This document shows, one piece after another, positions 22,633 to 35,674 of a stretch of 64,000 nucleotides of DNA; within the stretch, counting starts at the first letter, position 1, and each line of letters starts with the position of its first letter. Made by a program: the position numbers and the translations under genes. Origin of the DNA: Prosopocoilus inquinatus (taxonomy: Eukaryota > Arthropoda > Insecta > Coleoptera > Lucanidae); NCBI GenBank assembly GCA_036172665.1, contig CM069872.1:37806101-37870100 (forward strand). Reading direction: 5' to 3'. The notes below the pieces were generated by a model that did not search any database, was not told the DNA's origin, and worked only from the letters and a program-made list of their open reading frames with translations.

Positions 22633-22639
22633 ATACGAT

Positions 22640-24998
22640 GATTTTGCAAAAAATTGCTGAAAAGTGACAAAGACAGGTCATCACAGTGAATATTTATTGT
22701 TAAAACGACACTTCAGTTAGCTTTTCGAGAATTTGATACAAGAAATATTACCGTGTCATATGGACCTAATAAACAAGTCAGAAAGTTTTTTTCTTTAGAA
22801 TTCATTTTAATCAGAAAAGGCGGTTTCAAAATGTTTTCATAAACATATCAGTGAAGCATTCAAATTTTTGCATATATTTATTTTTCGAGTGTTGTTCCAT
22901 TTCAGTTTGAATTATGTCTCAATATGTTTTAGTTTATTTGAGAATGAATGTCATTACAAGATGAGAAGACTTATCTCCTAATATTACATATTATAGTGTG
23001 CTGTGCGTGAACATCATTGTAGAATAGAACACGATCTAACAATGAACTTCTTCATCAGAAACTTCGTAACTTCGAGCTTCGCGACTAACCCTAGTGTCGT
23101 TGTACCAATCTTGATTTACTTTTATCAAATATTGTTAGTAGTTAACATGTAGTAGGTGATTCCTGGTCGTGAATATCCAACAAATTACGTCGGGCTTTGA
23201 TTAAGCGCTCGTAATTTATTGTTCTTCAACGTGTAATTATGTAAACAGCTCGTCCAACGCATACATGTAACAATACGGGTACCAGTGTGCAAGAAAGGTG
23301 GGCAATTTAAAAAGCTCTGTCTGCGGATACATATTTTTTGAACGGCTTTAGCTAAAAGAGCGCACCCAAGTCTCCGGTGCATTTTTCATGCGGGCACTTA
23401 TCTCTACGGTAATAACGCGCCGCCATGTTTACCAAGGCTTGAGCTATTCCGGGTCGCGACACAATGGAAATAACTCCGGGTTATCACGTGAGATCGCCGC
23501 ATGTGCTAAGCCACCGGATTAACGTAAAACTCGTGGGCTCAATCCCTCCTAAACTTTTCCAACCTTACCTCGCATTTTTCTCACAAATATTATTATCAAT
23601 CGCTTTAAGTATTTAACGGGGTTAATTCCGTTTAAAGACAATGAGTTTAGAGTCTAAGTGAAATTGCCATGGGATTAGGGTGCTTGGCGGTTCGAAGTAA
23701 TCCAGAGTGGCACAACTCCGGGATTACAAGCGCTTCCACTGTCTCTCCGGTAGGCTCTCGTGATGGATACATTTCACCTGCATAGTAATTCCGAATTCAA
23801 CCCCCGCCGTGTTTCTCTCGTTCCGTCAACGCAGCTCAAACAAACATTTATCTCGACCCTGTGCTTTCGGTTGATTCAAATTGTATGGATTCAGGTCAAC
23901 GATATTTGAAAAACTCGCCCGGCCTTCCCATCAAAAAAGAAAACTTCCTTATTTTAAATCGTTTCGCGATCTGCAGTCTTCATAACCTTTCATACGTCAC
24001 CAACAAGTTTCTGGATTGGTGACGAAGGTGATACTGTTTCTAATAAAGATCGCATAGAATTCGAGAGAGAATTTTTAAATATAAAATATTAGCAGAAAAA
24101 TAAGCTTGCATTATTTTCAGTTTTGACAGATTTTAGCTGTTTTTAAGCCTTTTTATTTACCTTAGTTTTTTTTTAAGAAGCTTTTCTATGGGGGTTTAAC
24201 AAAACTTCCTTTTTTTCATTGTGCAGCCCAATTAAAAAAACAGGTAATTTTTTAATTGCTTGTTTTATATTTTTTTGGTGTTTGCATTTTACATCCTCAA
24301 TTAAATTTTAAATATCTAAACTGTTTTATGAATGCTCAGTTACATGATTTATTTGATCAAAACAGAAAAATTTATTAGTCATTTGTATTTGATTCGTGAT
24401 TCATGACTGACCTAGAAAAGCTCAGTCAGTATTTTAGGAAATTTTAAATACTTGCCATTGAGAAAAGGTTCATAAAGTCAGGGAATTTGTGTGTTTTAAT
24501 ACAAACGTCAGTGAAAATAATTGAACAATTGGAGATTTGATTTATTATTTTTTATTAATAATTAAAAGTTGTTTAATATTTTACTGCATTAATGTACTTG
24601 ATTTTTCTTCAAATAGTAAGTTTTGGGTATACAGCTAAAGTTTAAGTTATTTTTTCAAAATAGAAAAAAATGAAAAATTGTTTTTAAATTTTAAAAAACA
24701 ATAGGAAAATATATTAATTTCAGCGAATCCTGAACAAGTTTATAACATTATTTAATTGAAACGAATACGTTGTTACTATTTTCAGTTCAGGCCACTCAAC
24801 CGACTGTGTTCATTGGGTTACCTATTCTAAGGTTTATTATTTTTTTAAAAACAAACAGGTTATGTTATTAATCAATTAATTATACAATTATTGTCTGTAA
24901 TTTAATAATTTTCTCTACTAAGACAGGTGAAAATTTAAAAATCGTAAAACATTCTTAACGACAAAATTAACTTTTGCAGTCTTCAGGATAGACAACTA
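22640..24998. other. Non-coding; CpG-bearing 23.2-24.0 kb then very AT-rich
   Basis: No gene recognised. The part 23,380-23,960 is GC-balanced with words such as GGGTCGCGACAC, ATCACGTGAG and CTCTCGTTCCGTC and may be single-copy regulatory DNA. From 24,050 to 24,990 the sequence is extremely A/T-rich without open frames. Confidence 0.4.
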
Positions 24999-25000
24999 TA

Positions 25001-25554
25001 CAGGGTGCTGCGTTTTGAAACGCAACATAGGAAATCCCATGTTAATTTAAAGGTGCTCGAATTTTGGCTTCCCTGATTATTTTCCAGCAAGATTCCATTT
25101 AGGTTTTTCAAAGTACTCTTGAAGGTGAATCTGTCTGTGAAGTTTGAGAACTTTTCATTCGCTCAGTTTCAAGATATTTACAAAAGATCAGTAACGAAAT
25201 TCAATTTATACCAAACTATCAGCACGGCCTTGATCAATACATGTTAAAATAAATTACTGGAGAAGCTTTTGCTATCAATCTTTTTCAAAAACGAATTTAG
25301 ATTTATTAATTATCTCTTCAGTTTTCATTATTATTGATCAAGGCAGAGCTGATAGTTTGATATAAAATGAATTTAGCTACAGAATCTTTTTTAAATATCT
25401 TAAAACTCAGAAAAAAAAATTCTCAATTTTCACGGACACTTACACTGCTTTATGAAACCTAAACGGAATTTTGCTGTAAAATAATTAGGGAAGCCAATAC
25501 ACATTTAAATTAACAAGGGATTTCCTACATTGCGTTTCAAAATGCAGCACCCTG
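25001..25554. mobile_element. MITE, 554 bp, ~240-bp inverted repeats, TA-flanked
   Basis: Ends CAGGGTGCTGCGTTTTGAAA and TTTCAAAATGCAGCACCCTG are inverted. Similarity continues inward through ATTTAGGTTTC, AGTTTGAGAA, and a closing TATCAGCACGGCCTTGATCAA / TTGATCAAGGCAGAGCTGATA near 25,215-25,350. TA lies on both sides. No open frame. TA targets and a CAGGGTG start fit the Tc1/mariner-type non-autonomous class. Confidence 0.8.
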
Positions 25555-25556
25555 TA

Positions 25557-26636
25557 TGGACTTCTGCTAACTTTTTTATTTTACAGAGTCATTCAAATTA
25601 GCAAATTTGTTTGACCTGTTCTGCTCCTTACAAATACGGAAACAAGAAAACAACTAAATGTAAAGTTTTCGAGATATCTTTTGTTTCATGTTCACGTTTA
25701 ATGGAATACTCTGTATATTATCATCGTAAACGAAAGATAATTGAATTTTGGTAGTCCTTATGTACGCCATATTTGAAAGATGTCATATAATTAAGATTTA
25801 TCAACTTTAAATCGACAAGAAGCGTCTCATCTTTTACTTTAATAATAATGATTTAATTCATTAGACACCTCTAGTGACGTAAAAATACGAAATTTTCGAT
25901 TATTTTGTACACCCCTACGTGTATTGTATCGTACTTTATTATAACCTAACTGTCCCAACTTTATTAGCCCATAGTCCTGAATAACCTAATACATGTGGTC
26001 ACGTAAGGTGGTATTACATGCATTTTAACATGCGTATAAAACGCAACTTTACATTAGGTTTATAAAATACGGGCATTTCGAATGATTTTGTGCAATTGTT
26101 TGTATATGTACATCGTATTATATCTTACTCCAATATTATTATATTAGCGATATTAAATAACTTAGGTGCAGCTAGGATAAAATTGTATTATACTCATTCT
26201 GTAATGGTTAAAATGATGTAAAATAGTATTTTTCATGTTTTAAAATGCGTATAGTACAACTTTATATCATTTTAAAAAGTTTAGAATGAATGTGATAAAA
26301 CTTTACAACGCTAGCTATACTATGTTATCAATATTGATACTATCTTTTTCTAATAAAGTTAGGTTATGATAAAACGCATTGCAATAGACGTAGGGGCGGC
26401 AAAATAATTTATTACATTGTACTTTTAAATCACTAGAGGCGTACTTACTACTGGAATTCAATTAACTTTCTTTTGGTTACGATTATAATATACAGGTCGT
26501 TCCATTAAAAGGACACATGTAACAAAAGATATCTCGAAAACTTTCACATTCAATTATTTTTCTGTTTTCGTATTTATAACGAGCGAAACAGGTTAAACTG
26601 TAGCTCTAAAAATAAGAAAGTTAGCAATGATGTCCG
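25557..26636. mobile_element. Foldback element, arms ~300-420 bp
   Basis: The left arm from GGACTTCTGCTAAC (25,557) is inverted relative to the right arm ending GTTAGCAATGATGTCC (26,636). Shared words include GTTTTCGAGATATCTTTTGTT, TTTAATGGAA, and CCTCTAGTGA, then CCCCTACGT.TATTG and TTATNATAACCTAACT. The left arm has about 180 extra bases. The centre (about 25,980-26,335) is A/T-rich and itself has mirrored ATGNNTTTTAAAATGCGTATA-like words. It abuts the TA of the previous MITE. No coding region. Confidence 0.65.
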
Positions 26637-26639
26637 ATT

Positions 26640-28164
26640 TACTTTGAAACTGGATATAGATGATAAGAGAAATCTAAATTTGATCTCCTTTTTGGCTTAG
26701 TGGTCTTCCTCGACTTTGTATTTAAGAATTATTCTGAAAGTTTTGTCTTTCCCTTTGCCCAGCATGTCAAAGTTAAGAGGGAGCAACGTCGGAGTAACTG
26801 GCATCCATCTTCGTGTTGGCTTCCGGAAGAAGCACGCGAACGATTATGATTCCGGCTCGCATGACAAAGCGGTTTGTTTTACTTCGCCCCGTGTATAAAT
26901 ACAGTCCTTTTTACAAATGGCACCATAAATAACGGTCGCAAGTTCTCGTTATAATGCGACACTAGTGGGACGGCGCGCATTTGTATTGCGCCGAGTGAAT
27001 TTGTCGTCTCCTGCAGCTGGGTAAGCTCTACAAATCGTCGCCTTCCCCGATGTGCGATTCGAGAACTGATGCCACACATATCGCGTCTCCGGAGGATCAT
27101 TTCTTTTCTTGTCCCTTCGTAAACTTACACGCTGTTCCACTGGCTTGACATCGAGCGCGACAATTTTCGTTTTTTCTCCCTTCCTTGCCACCATGTTTAT
27201 CGTCGACCCCTGGCATTAATTCTGGCGTAACACAATTAATTTGACAATTTACGAAGTCACAGTGACAGAGCAATTTCTCACAACAATCAATTTTAGGGAC
27301 TGAATGGGATATGACTGTTGTATGAGTAAGCCCTCCTTGATGAGGGTTGACTTCGTCTGACTAATTACCCCTGTCTTACTCCGGAGAGCTTACATAATGT
27401 ATTAAGAATTTAAATCTTTCTTAAGTCTGCATGCATTTAGTGGGTCAGAAATGATATGAAACCCGGCGACGACGTGTGGTCGTAAAGGCAAGATTCCTTC
27501 TGCGCTATTTATTTCGCTATCTATAGATTTGCTGGCGCAAACTAACTCGGTTAAATCGCAACAAATCCGGAATGATATAGAGCGACTGCGTTTCCTTCCA
27601 CGCTAAAAGGAATATGTAAGAGACTGCATGGAATGATCGTAAAATGGAGGAACCAGGGGACACTTTACTACTGCGACAGGCCCGGGTTAAGCTCTACCCG
27701 GCTGTAAATCCGCCCGCAGCTGCGAACCGCAAGCAGCTCTGCTGCAGTCCTCCTCCACCTGCGGATGTCGCAAACTCCACAACTGTCGACTAATACACAT
27801 TTGGGTGTATTTTATTATACGCGCCCGGGCATATATCTTGGCCACTTTCATTTCGGTTACGGTTCCACTTATTTCTTCACTTTATGGACTTCTACTGTGG
27901 AATTACAAAGGCATATCGGTTTCTAATACAATTTTATTAGAGCAATAATTTCACACAAATACCTAAAAGGCTTCATTACCAAATCATAAATTCTGGAATA
28001 ACAATTTCTTTACGAATAAGTTAAAAATAGTATATTATACAAGACTGTCATCATTTGACTACTCCTGATGAAGCTGTCAAACTAACGCGAAATGTTTGGT
28101 TTTGTACTGTTTTAAAACTTGCCCGTTAACGAGTTATAAATATGTAAAGACCGTACGGACTGAG
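26640..28164. other. Non-coding; GC-richer island 26.75-27.8 kb
   Basis: No convincing gene. The island has many CpGs, a TATA-like GTGTATAAATACAG near 26,890 and GC-rich words (CCCGGGTTAAGCTC, CCGCCCGCAGCTGCG). The open frames on either strand (60-80 codons) show no family features. Candidate promoter or regulatory DNA. Confidence 0.35.
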
Positions 28165-28340
28165 GTGCGAAAACCACTTTTCATCCCCTTTTGTCCCCAA
28201 TTCTTTAAAACAAACCGCACAAACTTGGAACTCAATTTCTTTGTTCATAGCATAAACTAGTTTGGAAATCAATTTTCCAATTTGTTCTCCACGGTTGCCC
28301 GAATGGCATTTTACTTGTATTTTCAGAATTGGCGAAAATA
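28165..28340 (-). repeat. Dispersed repeat, copy 2 (pair with 4,164-4,315)
   Basis: Same text pattern as copy 1: CATCCCCTTTTGTCCCCAATT, a CATAGCATAAA block and TTTTACTTGTATTTTCAGAAT. The minus strand reads CAVCFKELGTKGDEKW. Copy 1 reads a related KELGTKGVKEW, so the family may derive from a coding sequence. It merges into the hairpin starting at 28,319. Confidence 0.5.
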
Positions 28341-28587
28341 TTTCGTCTTTTTCTCTGGTTTTTGCTCTCCTTGGATTTCAAAATGGACTTCTACACTCTA
28401 AAAACAGATTATTACCACGTAACTAAATACTATTACGGGCAACTAATAAGTTGTTGTATGTAACAATATTTGGTTACGTGATAATAAACTGTTGTTAGAG
28501 TGTAAAGTTTCCATTTTGAAATCCAAGAGAGCAAAAACCAGAGAAAAAGAGAAAAGGACGAAATATATTCGGCAATTCTGAAAATTT
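28319..28587. repeat. Long hairpin with nested small MITE
   Basis: The arms pair CAGAATTGGCGAAAATATTTCG, TTTTTCTCTGGTTTTTGCTCTC and TGGATTTCAAAATGG (28,324-28,386) with their complements at 28,510-28,580. The loop (28,393-28,503) is itself an inverted pair, ACACTCTAA.AACAG.TTATTA.CACGTAAC against its complement. This suggests a MITE inserted at the hairpin tip, or one larger foldback. Confidence 0.7.
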
Positions 28588-28589
28588 AA

Positions 28590-29902
28590 ACAAAATCATG
28601 AAATTTAATTCCAATACAATTACGGTAAAAAAAATTATTTTTATATGAACGATTTTTCGACGAAACGAAAAGAATGAAATTTATTAAGAAATTAACCAAA
28701 AATTTTACAAATAATCAAAATTAATTCAATTTAAAAAAAATAAATAAAGATCTATGAAATTATAGCGTTAAATAAACCAAAGAAAAAGTTTTTGGAGAGA
28801 GAAGGCGAAGATTCGGTATAAAATAAAACAAAGCTTGTGTTAAAATTAAAAAAAAATTAATAATAATTTTTCTTTATGCGTAAAATCAATTTTTTTTTCT
28901 TTTAAGTCAACAACGTTGATTGTCCCGAAACAGAGATTAAATACAAATAGAAAAAAAAAATAGGTTTCGATTAAATTGAAATAGGATCAAACTGTCAAAC
29001 TATTGTTCACAATAAAAGAACGTTTTGTTTTTCCAAAGCATTCTTCGCAAAGAATGAAAAATTAGATTTTTGGCAAAATGTGACATCGGACCACCATGTG
29101 TGATACGTCGGTGTGAAGAGAAAAAAAAACGTAATCTCAAAATGTTAAAATCCAAAATGGCGTCCATAAGAAAAAATGAAGTTGCCAAGTGTTTCTCCAC
29201 CATCTTGAAAATAATTGAAAAGGGAATGCCATATTCGAATTCCTCATAAAAAAAGTGTCTGAATAATGTCTTGGTTAGAAATGTCTAGTACAATTAGTTT
29301 ATCGCGAAAAAATTATAAACGACAATCAGAAATTTTGTTTTTTTGCGATATTTCCAAAACTATTGAAGATATTTCAAATTTCTTTTCAGATTATTATTCA
29401 GCACGAAAATGCGCAACTTTATCCTAATTTAACCGACTTTGTATCTCTTAAGATAAGCGAGATCACCATAGTGGCTCTCGAAAAACGGACAACCTGTATA
29501 TACAATAGCGAGCAATAAATTTTGGTAAAGTTTGGCATCGAATTTGTATTTTATTAATACTAAGGAGATTCATGTCTTAATTTTGAATGCTAGGAATAGT
29601 CTCTTAAATATTTATTTTGACACTTTCATGGTAAAACATAAATGAAAATTTCAAATTTCATTTGAAGTTTAAATTCGAGATTCAACGGAAGGAGTAAGGG
29701 AGGCGTGAATCAACATAAAGCTCAAAAGGGGGATCGCAAAGCCTAAAAGTTTGGGAAATACTGCTGTAGCTTGAAACGTTGACGTGATAGACAAAAAATG
29801 AGGTAATTATTACATTCAGATGTCAAAAGTTAATCAAAATCCGGGGTCCATTGCATAATACCATACGAGCTAATGATATTATATTCTGTTTACGCTAATA
29901 AC
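28590..29902. other. AT-rich non-coding stretch
   Basis: Long A/T-rich text with poly(A) runs. Near 29,440-29,510 a word CGGACAACCTGTATATA looks like the end of a TA-target MITE, but no partner end was found. No gene. Confidence 0.4.
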
Positions 29903-30028
29903 ATAGTAGGAGGATCGTACACTCTCCCTCCCCTCGTTGACATTAGCGCGTTGCCTAGACTCTTAAATTTCTAACAACACTGACTTGGTGGCCGATTGGA
30001 GGGAGAGTATAAGATATTCCTACTATGA
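29903..30028. mobile_element. Short MITE, ~126 bp
   Basis: Inverted ends ATAGTAGGAGGATCGTACAC then TCTCCCTCC pair with GGAGGGAGAGTATAAGATAT then TCCTACTAT. The inner 60 bases are unique, and no target duplication is clear. No coding capacity. Confidence 0.6.
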
Positions 30029-30029
30029 T

Positions 30030-33000
30030 CTTAGCATGGACAGTGTATATTAAGTATTCACTCTTTTTTCTCGTCAGAGTTAGCTAGTAAGGACGACACT
30101 TGTGTTGGTAGCACAAAGAAATACAGACGTCAGATGAAACGGTTATGTTTATTTTCAATTTCAAGTTTATGATTTTAGCATATTGAGACCACCTTGACTG
30201 CAGTAGTAGTATTATTCTTGTATTATTTATGCCAGAATCGGTCGCAGATGCGTGCTTCTACGTATTTGGAAGTATAGTCAGATTACTGGTGTGGAATTGT
30301 CATAATATTTTTCATGTCAGTTTCTGGCATCAATCAAACGTCATGTAAGCAACCTAAGGGAACGAGAACACGGCCTGCTCTGACGAAGAAAAAGAGTGAA
30401 TGCTTAATAGTATAGTAACTTGCAAGTTGCCTAACATAACTATACAATGTTTTAGATACAATACTAATTTTAATATTATTAGCTAATATTTTATTACGCA
30501 ATAAGCCCCAGGTGTCAGATCTAAGTGAACAAAATTTGTGTTCCCCAGCGTTATTTTTGAATGTTTATGATAAAAAGTTATTTGGATTTAAAGGAGTGCC
30601 ATTTCTAGAATCTGGAATCGTCGGAAAGCCACCACTAAGCCAAAAATTGAAAAGAAAATTTCCAAAAGAACGAAGAGCAAAGCTTGCATGTGCCCACGAG
30701 GTAAAGCAAATATGGTAAAAATATAGGAAGGGAACATTTTCCAGAAAGTCTTTTGCACGAATATGAAAGAATCCAATGAATACGAAAAAAAACATGGCAT
30801 AACAGTACCAACAAAATCTCAAAATACAATCATCACACATCAAAAAATTAGAAAAGGGAGAATGGAAAATTCGTGGGAAAATAGAAAGGCACAAAATTGA
30901 TAGGAAATGCTACATGCAAGGAGAAAGCATTGAAAGGGGTAGAAGTAATCAAAACCACGGCCTGCTAGGCTTGCTGTACTAATCTATCATGTTCAAAAAA
31001 TAAATATGTAAACTGTAATTATGGAAAATAAAAATTGCTTCGGAATTTATTACTTTCATTATAACTGTTGTGGTCTCATGTTTATTTTGAAAATCAATTA
31101 AGCTACAATTAAGATAACAGAACACAGCTTCCAATAACCAGGTCTTTTGTAACAATTTTTTTAACTCATGGACATGGATCCTTTTTAAATTCAAATGCAA
31201 TATCCTTCGACCTCTTTCGCGAATGCGCGAATGAATAAGACAAAGAGTTTAACTATAATTAGCAGGGAAAAGAATTCGGCCCACTTAACGTTAGATACTT
31301 TTTACGCCGAATATACTCCTTCAGCATCTAAACTGAAGTGCGAATGCAGAAATTACTGTGGGCAGGGCTAAACAGTCCCAATACTAAATTTTCGTACTAC
31401 CCGCGGAAAAAGTCTACCGATTTCTTTTCCCTGATGATTATTATTATCATTATTTAAGAAATAATTTAAAATTGAAGATTGTGTTTAAATTGATGTTTAT
31501 AAATGCGCAGGCATTACGATCTGCATTCGAAAATGTCGGATAACAAAAACGCCCCGGTGCACGGCTTATTAAAATTAATAAGGCAGCTTTAAAGGACTCT
31601 AGACGAGCTTTTCGTGCAAGCAGATTTCGCCGGAGCCTGGGGAGCACAGCAATATAAGTTATGCGTTCCCCTTCTGTTTCGAATGCATCGACGCATGAAT
31701 CCGAACCGTGTAATTTCAACGCAATCAGTAATCATGGCGGTTTGAATTCAGCCACTAATTATTCCCTTATGCAATACTGTGGAGGACAGACGAGCCGTGC
31801 AGCCGCCCCCCGTCTAATGTATAGAACTAGTAACGAATTACCTCGCCGAACGAAGGGGTAGTATTTACAGCGTCGACCACAAAGCGGTACGGCGAGGCGC
31901 GGCGCGACGCAGCGCGGCGCTCCCGTTAATGCGGACGCTGTGCACTGCCGCAGAAGCGCACGTGATAATGTCAAACGTATCAGATCTAACTTTTCTGGTA
32001 TAACAGACAAGAGTGTATGATGTATGAGTTTGTTGGTTGGATATGAATGTTTCGGTAATATGATATTATATACATTCAAGTACCGTTGCTTGTTGAATTT
32101 TAATTCAATTCAAATCCATGTGTATACTACTATAATACTAAAAGGAAGTATTCATAAGTAAGTACGTATACGTACTAATGGAAGTCTTCTTTTAATCTAC
32201 TTTCTTCTCAGTTTTATGGATTTGGGCTTCTGTTAAAGTCGGCGAATCGAAGTTATCGTTTTTGTAAAGAGTAATTCCATTTATTGACATGTTTTCCGGG
32301 ATAATCCGAAAAAAGCGGAGTGAAAAATGTCCTCGTCCACACTCCAACGCAACGAAATAATCAATCAAAGTCCATAACGTGTCAGTTTCCGGCCGCGTTT
32401 TTCTAAGAATCCGTGATTGAGGAAGCTTTATGACCTCGGGCGATGAGTTAGTGCCAGCTAGTGAAAGAGAGACGGAGAGACGGGAATTTTTGCTTCTTTT
32501 TTTCATTAACTCGGAGGAAGTTATATTTGCTCTCCGTCGTAATTGCCTTCGTTTCAGTTAAAACACATCAATACACAATCTTAACAGACTATTACGAGAA
32601 CAACGTTCCGCGTCGGTTAAGTAATTCAGGAGAGTCCTCCGGAATCCTTCTTAGGAGTTTTAATGAGCCGCCGGTGCGCTCGCGACAGGAGGATACGTCC
32701 CCGAGGACGCGGTTTCTCGCCACGCCCGCTCAAGATAAATGAGATAGCATCTCCCTGGTTAGCTGTCCCATAAAAGTTTGCCATGCAGCTCTCCTCGTGA
32801 TGGAAGTTTTTGCGCGATACTCCCACGTATTAAGGTTAATTCCTGACGCAATATTTCACCTCGATCCCGGAGATAATTTGTCTTTTTGTTTTACTTATCG
32901 CCGGCGCGCTTTATGAGAGGACATAATTAAACGCGAACCCAACGGCCGATTTCATCGAGGGTTAAATAATAAATATACCGGGGGCAATCGGAATGCTGCG

Positions 33001-34542
33001 CTCGAGGCGAGTCACGTGAGGATTTTGCTCGCCACATCGCGATAACGTACACACAAATTAATGCGATGGACTGAACTCACTGATACATGCCAGCTTGTAT
33101 TTTAGTTACTATGACCTCGTCCGTCATATATTATGTATATTCCAAAACTATCTTAGTTATAAATCAGAAAGTTCTATGAGATACTGTCACATCTTCCGTG
33201 GATGCGGAAATATAATGCATACATTAAATTACGTCAACAAATATTACCATATGTAGGCAATACATAATATAACAAAAATAGAATCAATCGTTAATCTATC
33301 CATGACGTCAGTAATCTCATCATTTTGAGAATTACTTGCCGCCCTTGTTTTCTCACCTTCATTTTTATTATCCGGAGCAAACACATTCACCCTACGAAAG
33401 GGTCGTAATTGTTTTAACTGAACAAACATCAACAAACACTGCACCGTATAAAGTGGATGTAATTGTGTGTTTCGGCGTAATGGAGATTAGTATATCTTAG
33501 GCAAACTATGTTGTTTCATGGCATTACTGTTAATATCTCGGCTTGTTTGTCTAATCTGTATTAGAGATTATCTTACGTCGCATCTCCTTCATCAGTTTTG
33601 GTTATGGTTATCGTTTTGCTCTGGCGCACTCGACGTCAAGCTGTAATTGCACCCGACGTGAATATCAATCTCGTGCTTTATATCTCTTACCCCAGATAAA
33701 GGAAGAGCGAGATAAAGTGCCATTTGCTCGAAGGACGCGCGTAGTCCGAGTGATATCGGAGATCTATTGATTCCCCCCGGTTGGAACACGTGCGGGCCGA
33801 AATTACCCCGAGGCCTGTAAACACGAAAAACAAACGGAATTTTTGTTATTCTGCTAAACAAACATAATCTCGCGTAGCTCATTATACGCCGCAAAAGAAC
33901 AAAATCGATTTCGGTTTTGCAAATCTGACACCTGTTACTCTCTCTTCCTTCGTTTTACCAGGGAGGAAATTTCTTATAAATAATTCCCGAACCTTCTAAC
34001 TTTAAAGGCCCCGGGCATAATTCAACAAATAAATTGTTAAAGTGTGTAACCAGCAAGGGTTGAAAATGAAAGCCGTCGCGTCAACCGCATAAATAATAAA
34101 GGACTGTGGGGATGCTGCAATAACCGGTCCTCGCCGTCGACCTAATATCGGAGGCAATCCTTTACGGAGCACTAGATTCTGGCAGATGCTAAGTCCGGTC
34201 TGCTCTTGAATTACAACAGGCCTTGCTCCTCTCTCGTCTTTTATTGCGTAATGTCCGGAGACTCCGGAGTATTCGGCCGACATAAGTAATAGCGAGGATT
34301 AAATATATGTAATAATTGAACAGTTTGTCTGCAATGGGATTCTAGTCTTAATGGACATTTGCATACAGTCAGCGTAACTATGCAAATTCGCAATTTTAAG
34401 TACAACATTATCTCGTTCGTGTACCGAATGTTACCGTCACATTTAGAATATGCAAATAAGTTTTTACAAGTCTCTGAATAACAGAAATTAAATTCATTAC
34501 TTTCGATTATGAAGTATTACATCAAATGAAATTAAAACAGAT
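30030..34542. other. Non-coding, likely single-copy; CpG-rich core 31.75-31.99 kb
   Basis: No gene could be supported. An open frame at 30,512-30,718 (68 codons, ending in a lysine/arginine-rich stretch) has no recognisable motif. Positions 31,750-31,990 are extremely CpG-dense (GCGAGGCGCGGCGCGACGC). From 31,660 to 34,300 the DNA is GC-balanced with scattered CpG and no repeats, unlike the transposon-rich flanks. This is what intronic or intergenic regulatory DNA of a developmental gene can look like, but that is inference only. Confidence 0.35.
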
Positions 34543-34717
34543 GCTGAGTTGCTCAGTATCCGATTAAACCAGTAATTTATTAACTGCAGATTAAGTGTCA
34601 AACCACAGTTTTCTTTCATACTTAAACCACGTTTTACATCTTAATTCATAGTTAAACTACGTTTTACATCTTAATCTCTATCTGAACAACCAAAAGTATA
34701 TATAGTTGTATAGTAGT

Positions 34718-35674
34718 ATGGCGCCAGGCGAGACAGCTGCAAAGTCGACAGCTCCTCACAAAGTGTGTAAACGTTGCAAAACAACAGCCCAAACGGGCCT
34801 TAAATGTGTAACGTGCGGTGTAATATCACATAATAGTTGCGTGGAGCTGCTAAAAAAAGAGAGAAATGTGTTAGTTATCGATAATAAGTTTATAAACTGT
34901 TGCAACGCGGAGCCCAAGGCTAGAGATGATACTCTCCACACTACGCATGTGCCTAGTTTGAGCAGTGTTGGTAATGTTGATAATCTGAATGCCAGCGCAG
35001 TTGAAATCTTGTATCTGAAGGAATTGCTTAAACAAAAAGATCTAATAATCTGTAACCAACAAGAAACCATAGTTTCGCTTAAACAACAAATTTTACTATT
35101 GAACGCATTCAACGATTCTGACAAAAGTAAGGCGATCGTGATTAACAAAGTCGAATTAGGTAAGACAACTAATGACGCCAGTAATTCGGTGGATACGATT
35201 AATAAGCATGATCCAAAAAGTTACTCCAACTGCGATATACTCAATACCGATGTCCCAGCAACGACCAAGAAGGCAACCTCCTATGCATCTGTAACCGGCG
35301 AACGTACTGCAGTGCAACCTAAAGGAGGCAACTCTGACAGGAAAACAAACAAACCGCAAAACACGCGCGTGTCAACCGGTACTAGTGAGTCTTCGATTAG
35401 TGGACTAAAAAGCGCTGAACGTTATGGTTATTTACACGTTTTTAGACTTGATTCTTTGACTGATGTGCAAGTGTTACAAAAACATTTAAACTCATTTTCT
35501 CCTAGCGCTCGCTGTGAAAAATTGACGTCTAAACATCCGGAGCAATACGCGTCTTTTAAAATCACCGCACCATTTTCAGATCTTGATAAAATTAAGAATC
35601 CAGAAATCTGGCCAGTTGGGGTTTGTATAAAGCGGTTTTTTCTCCCAGGAAGGCCGGGCAAGAGTACAAGATAA
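34718..35674 (+). CDS. LINE ORF1 protein, PHD-like zinc finger and coiled coil
   Basis: 318 codons from the first ATG (an in-frame TTG lies 12 bases upstream). Residues 17-62 hold C17, C20, C30, C33, H38, C41, C61 and C62, spaced like a cross-brace PHD or C1-type finger. Residues about 92-135 (ILYLKELLKQKDLI, then SLKQQILLL) have coiled-coil-like leucine spacing, suited to trimerisation. A serine/threonine-rich linker follows. The C-terminal 85 residues (YLHVFRLDSLTDVQVLQKHL to CIKRFFLP) match the conserved end of ORF1 proteins in this LINE group. The protein presumably binds the LINE RNA and packages it with ORF2p. Confidence 0.8.
   Translation: MAPGETAAKSTAPHKVCKRCKTTAQTGLKCVTCGVISHNSCVELLKKERNVLVIDNKFINCCNAEPKARDDTLHTTHVPSLSSVGNVDNLNASAVEILYLKELLKQKDLIICNQQETIVSLKQQILLLNAFNDSDKSKAIVINKVELGKTTNDASNSVDTINKHDPKSYSNCDILNTDVPATTKKATSYASVTGERTAVQPKGGNSDRKTNKPQNTRVSTGTSESSISGLKSAERYGYLHVFRLDSLTDVQVLQKHLNSFSPSARCEKLTSKHPEQYASFKITAPFSDLDKIKNPEIWPVGVCIKRFFLPGRPGKSTR

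Noticed and set aside
28066..28110. CTGATGAAGCTG...GCGAAATG on the plus strand
   Set aside because: Resembles a hammerhead core but neither stem II nor stem I closes convincingly.
30512..30718. 68-codon frame with a basic C-terminus
   Set aside because: No recognisable motif, no splice or promoter support, and A/T-rich codon use like the background.
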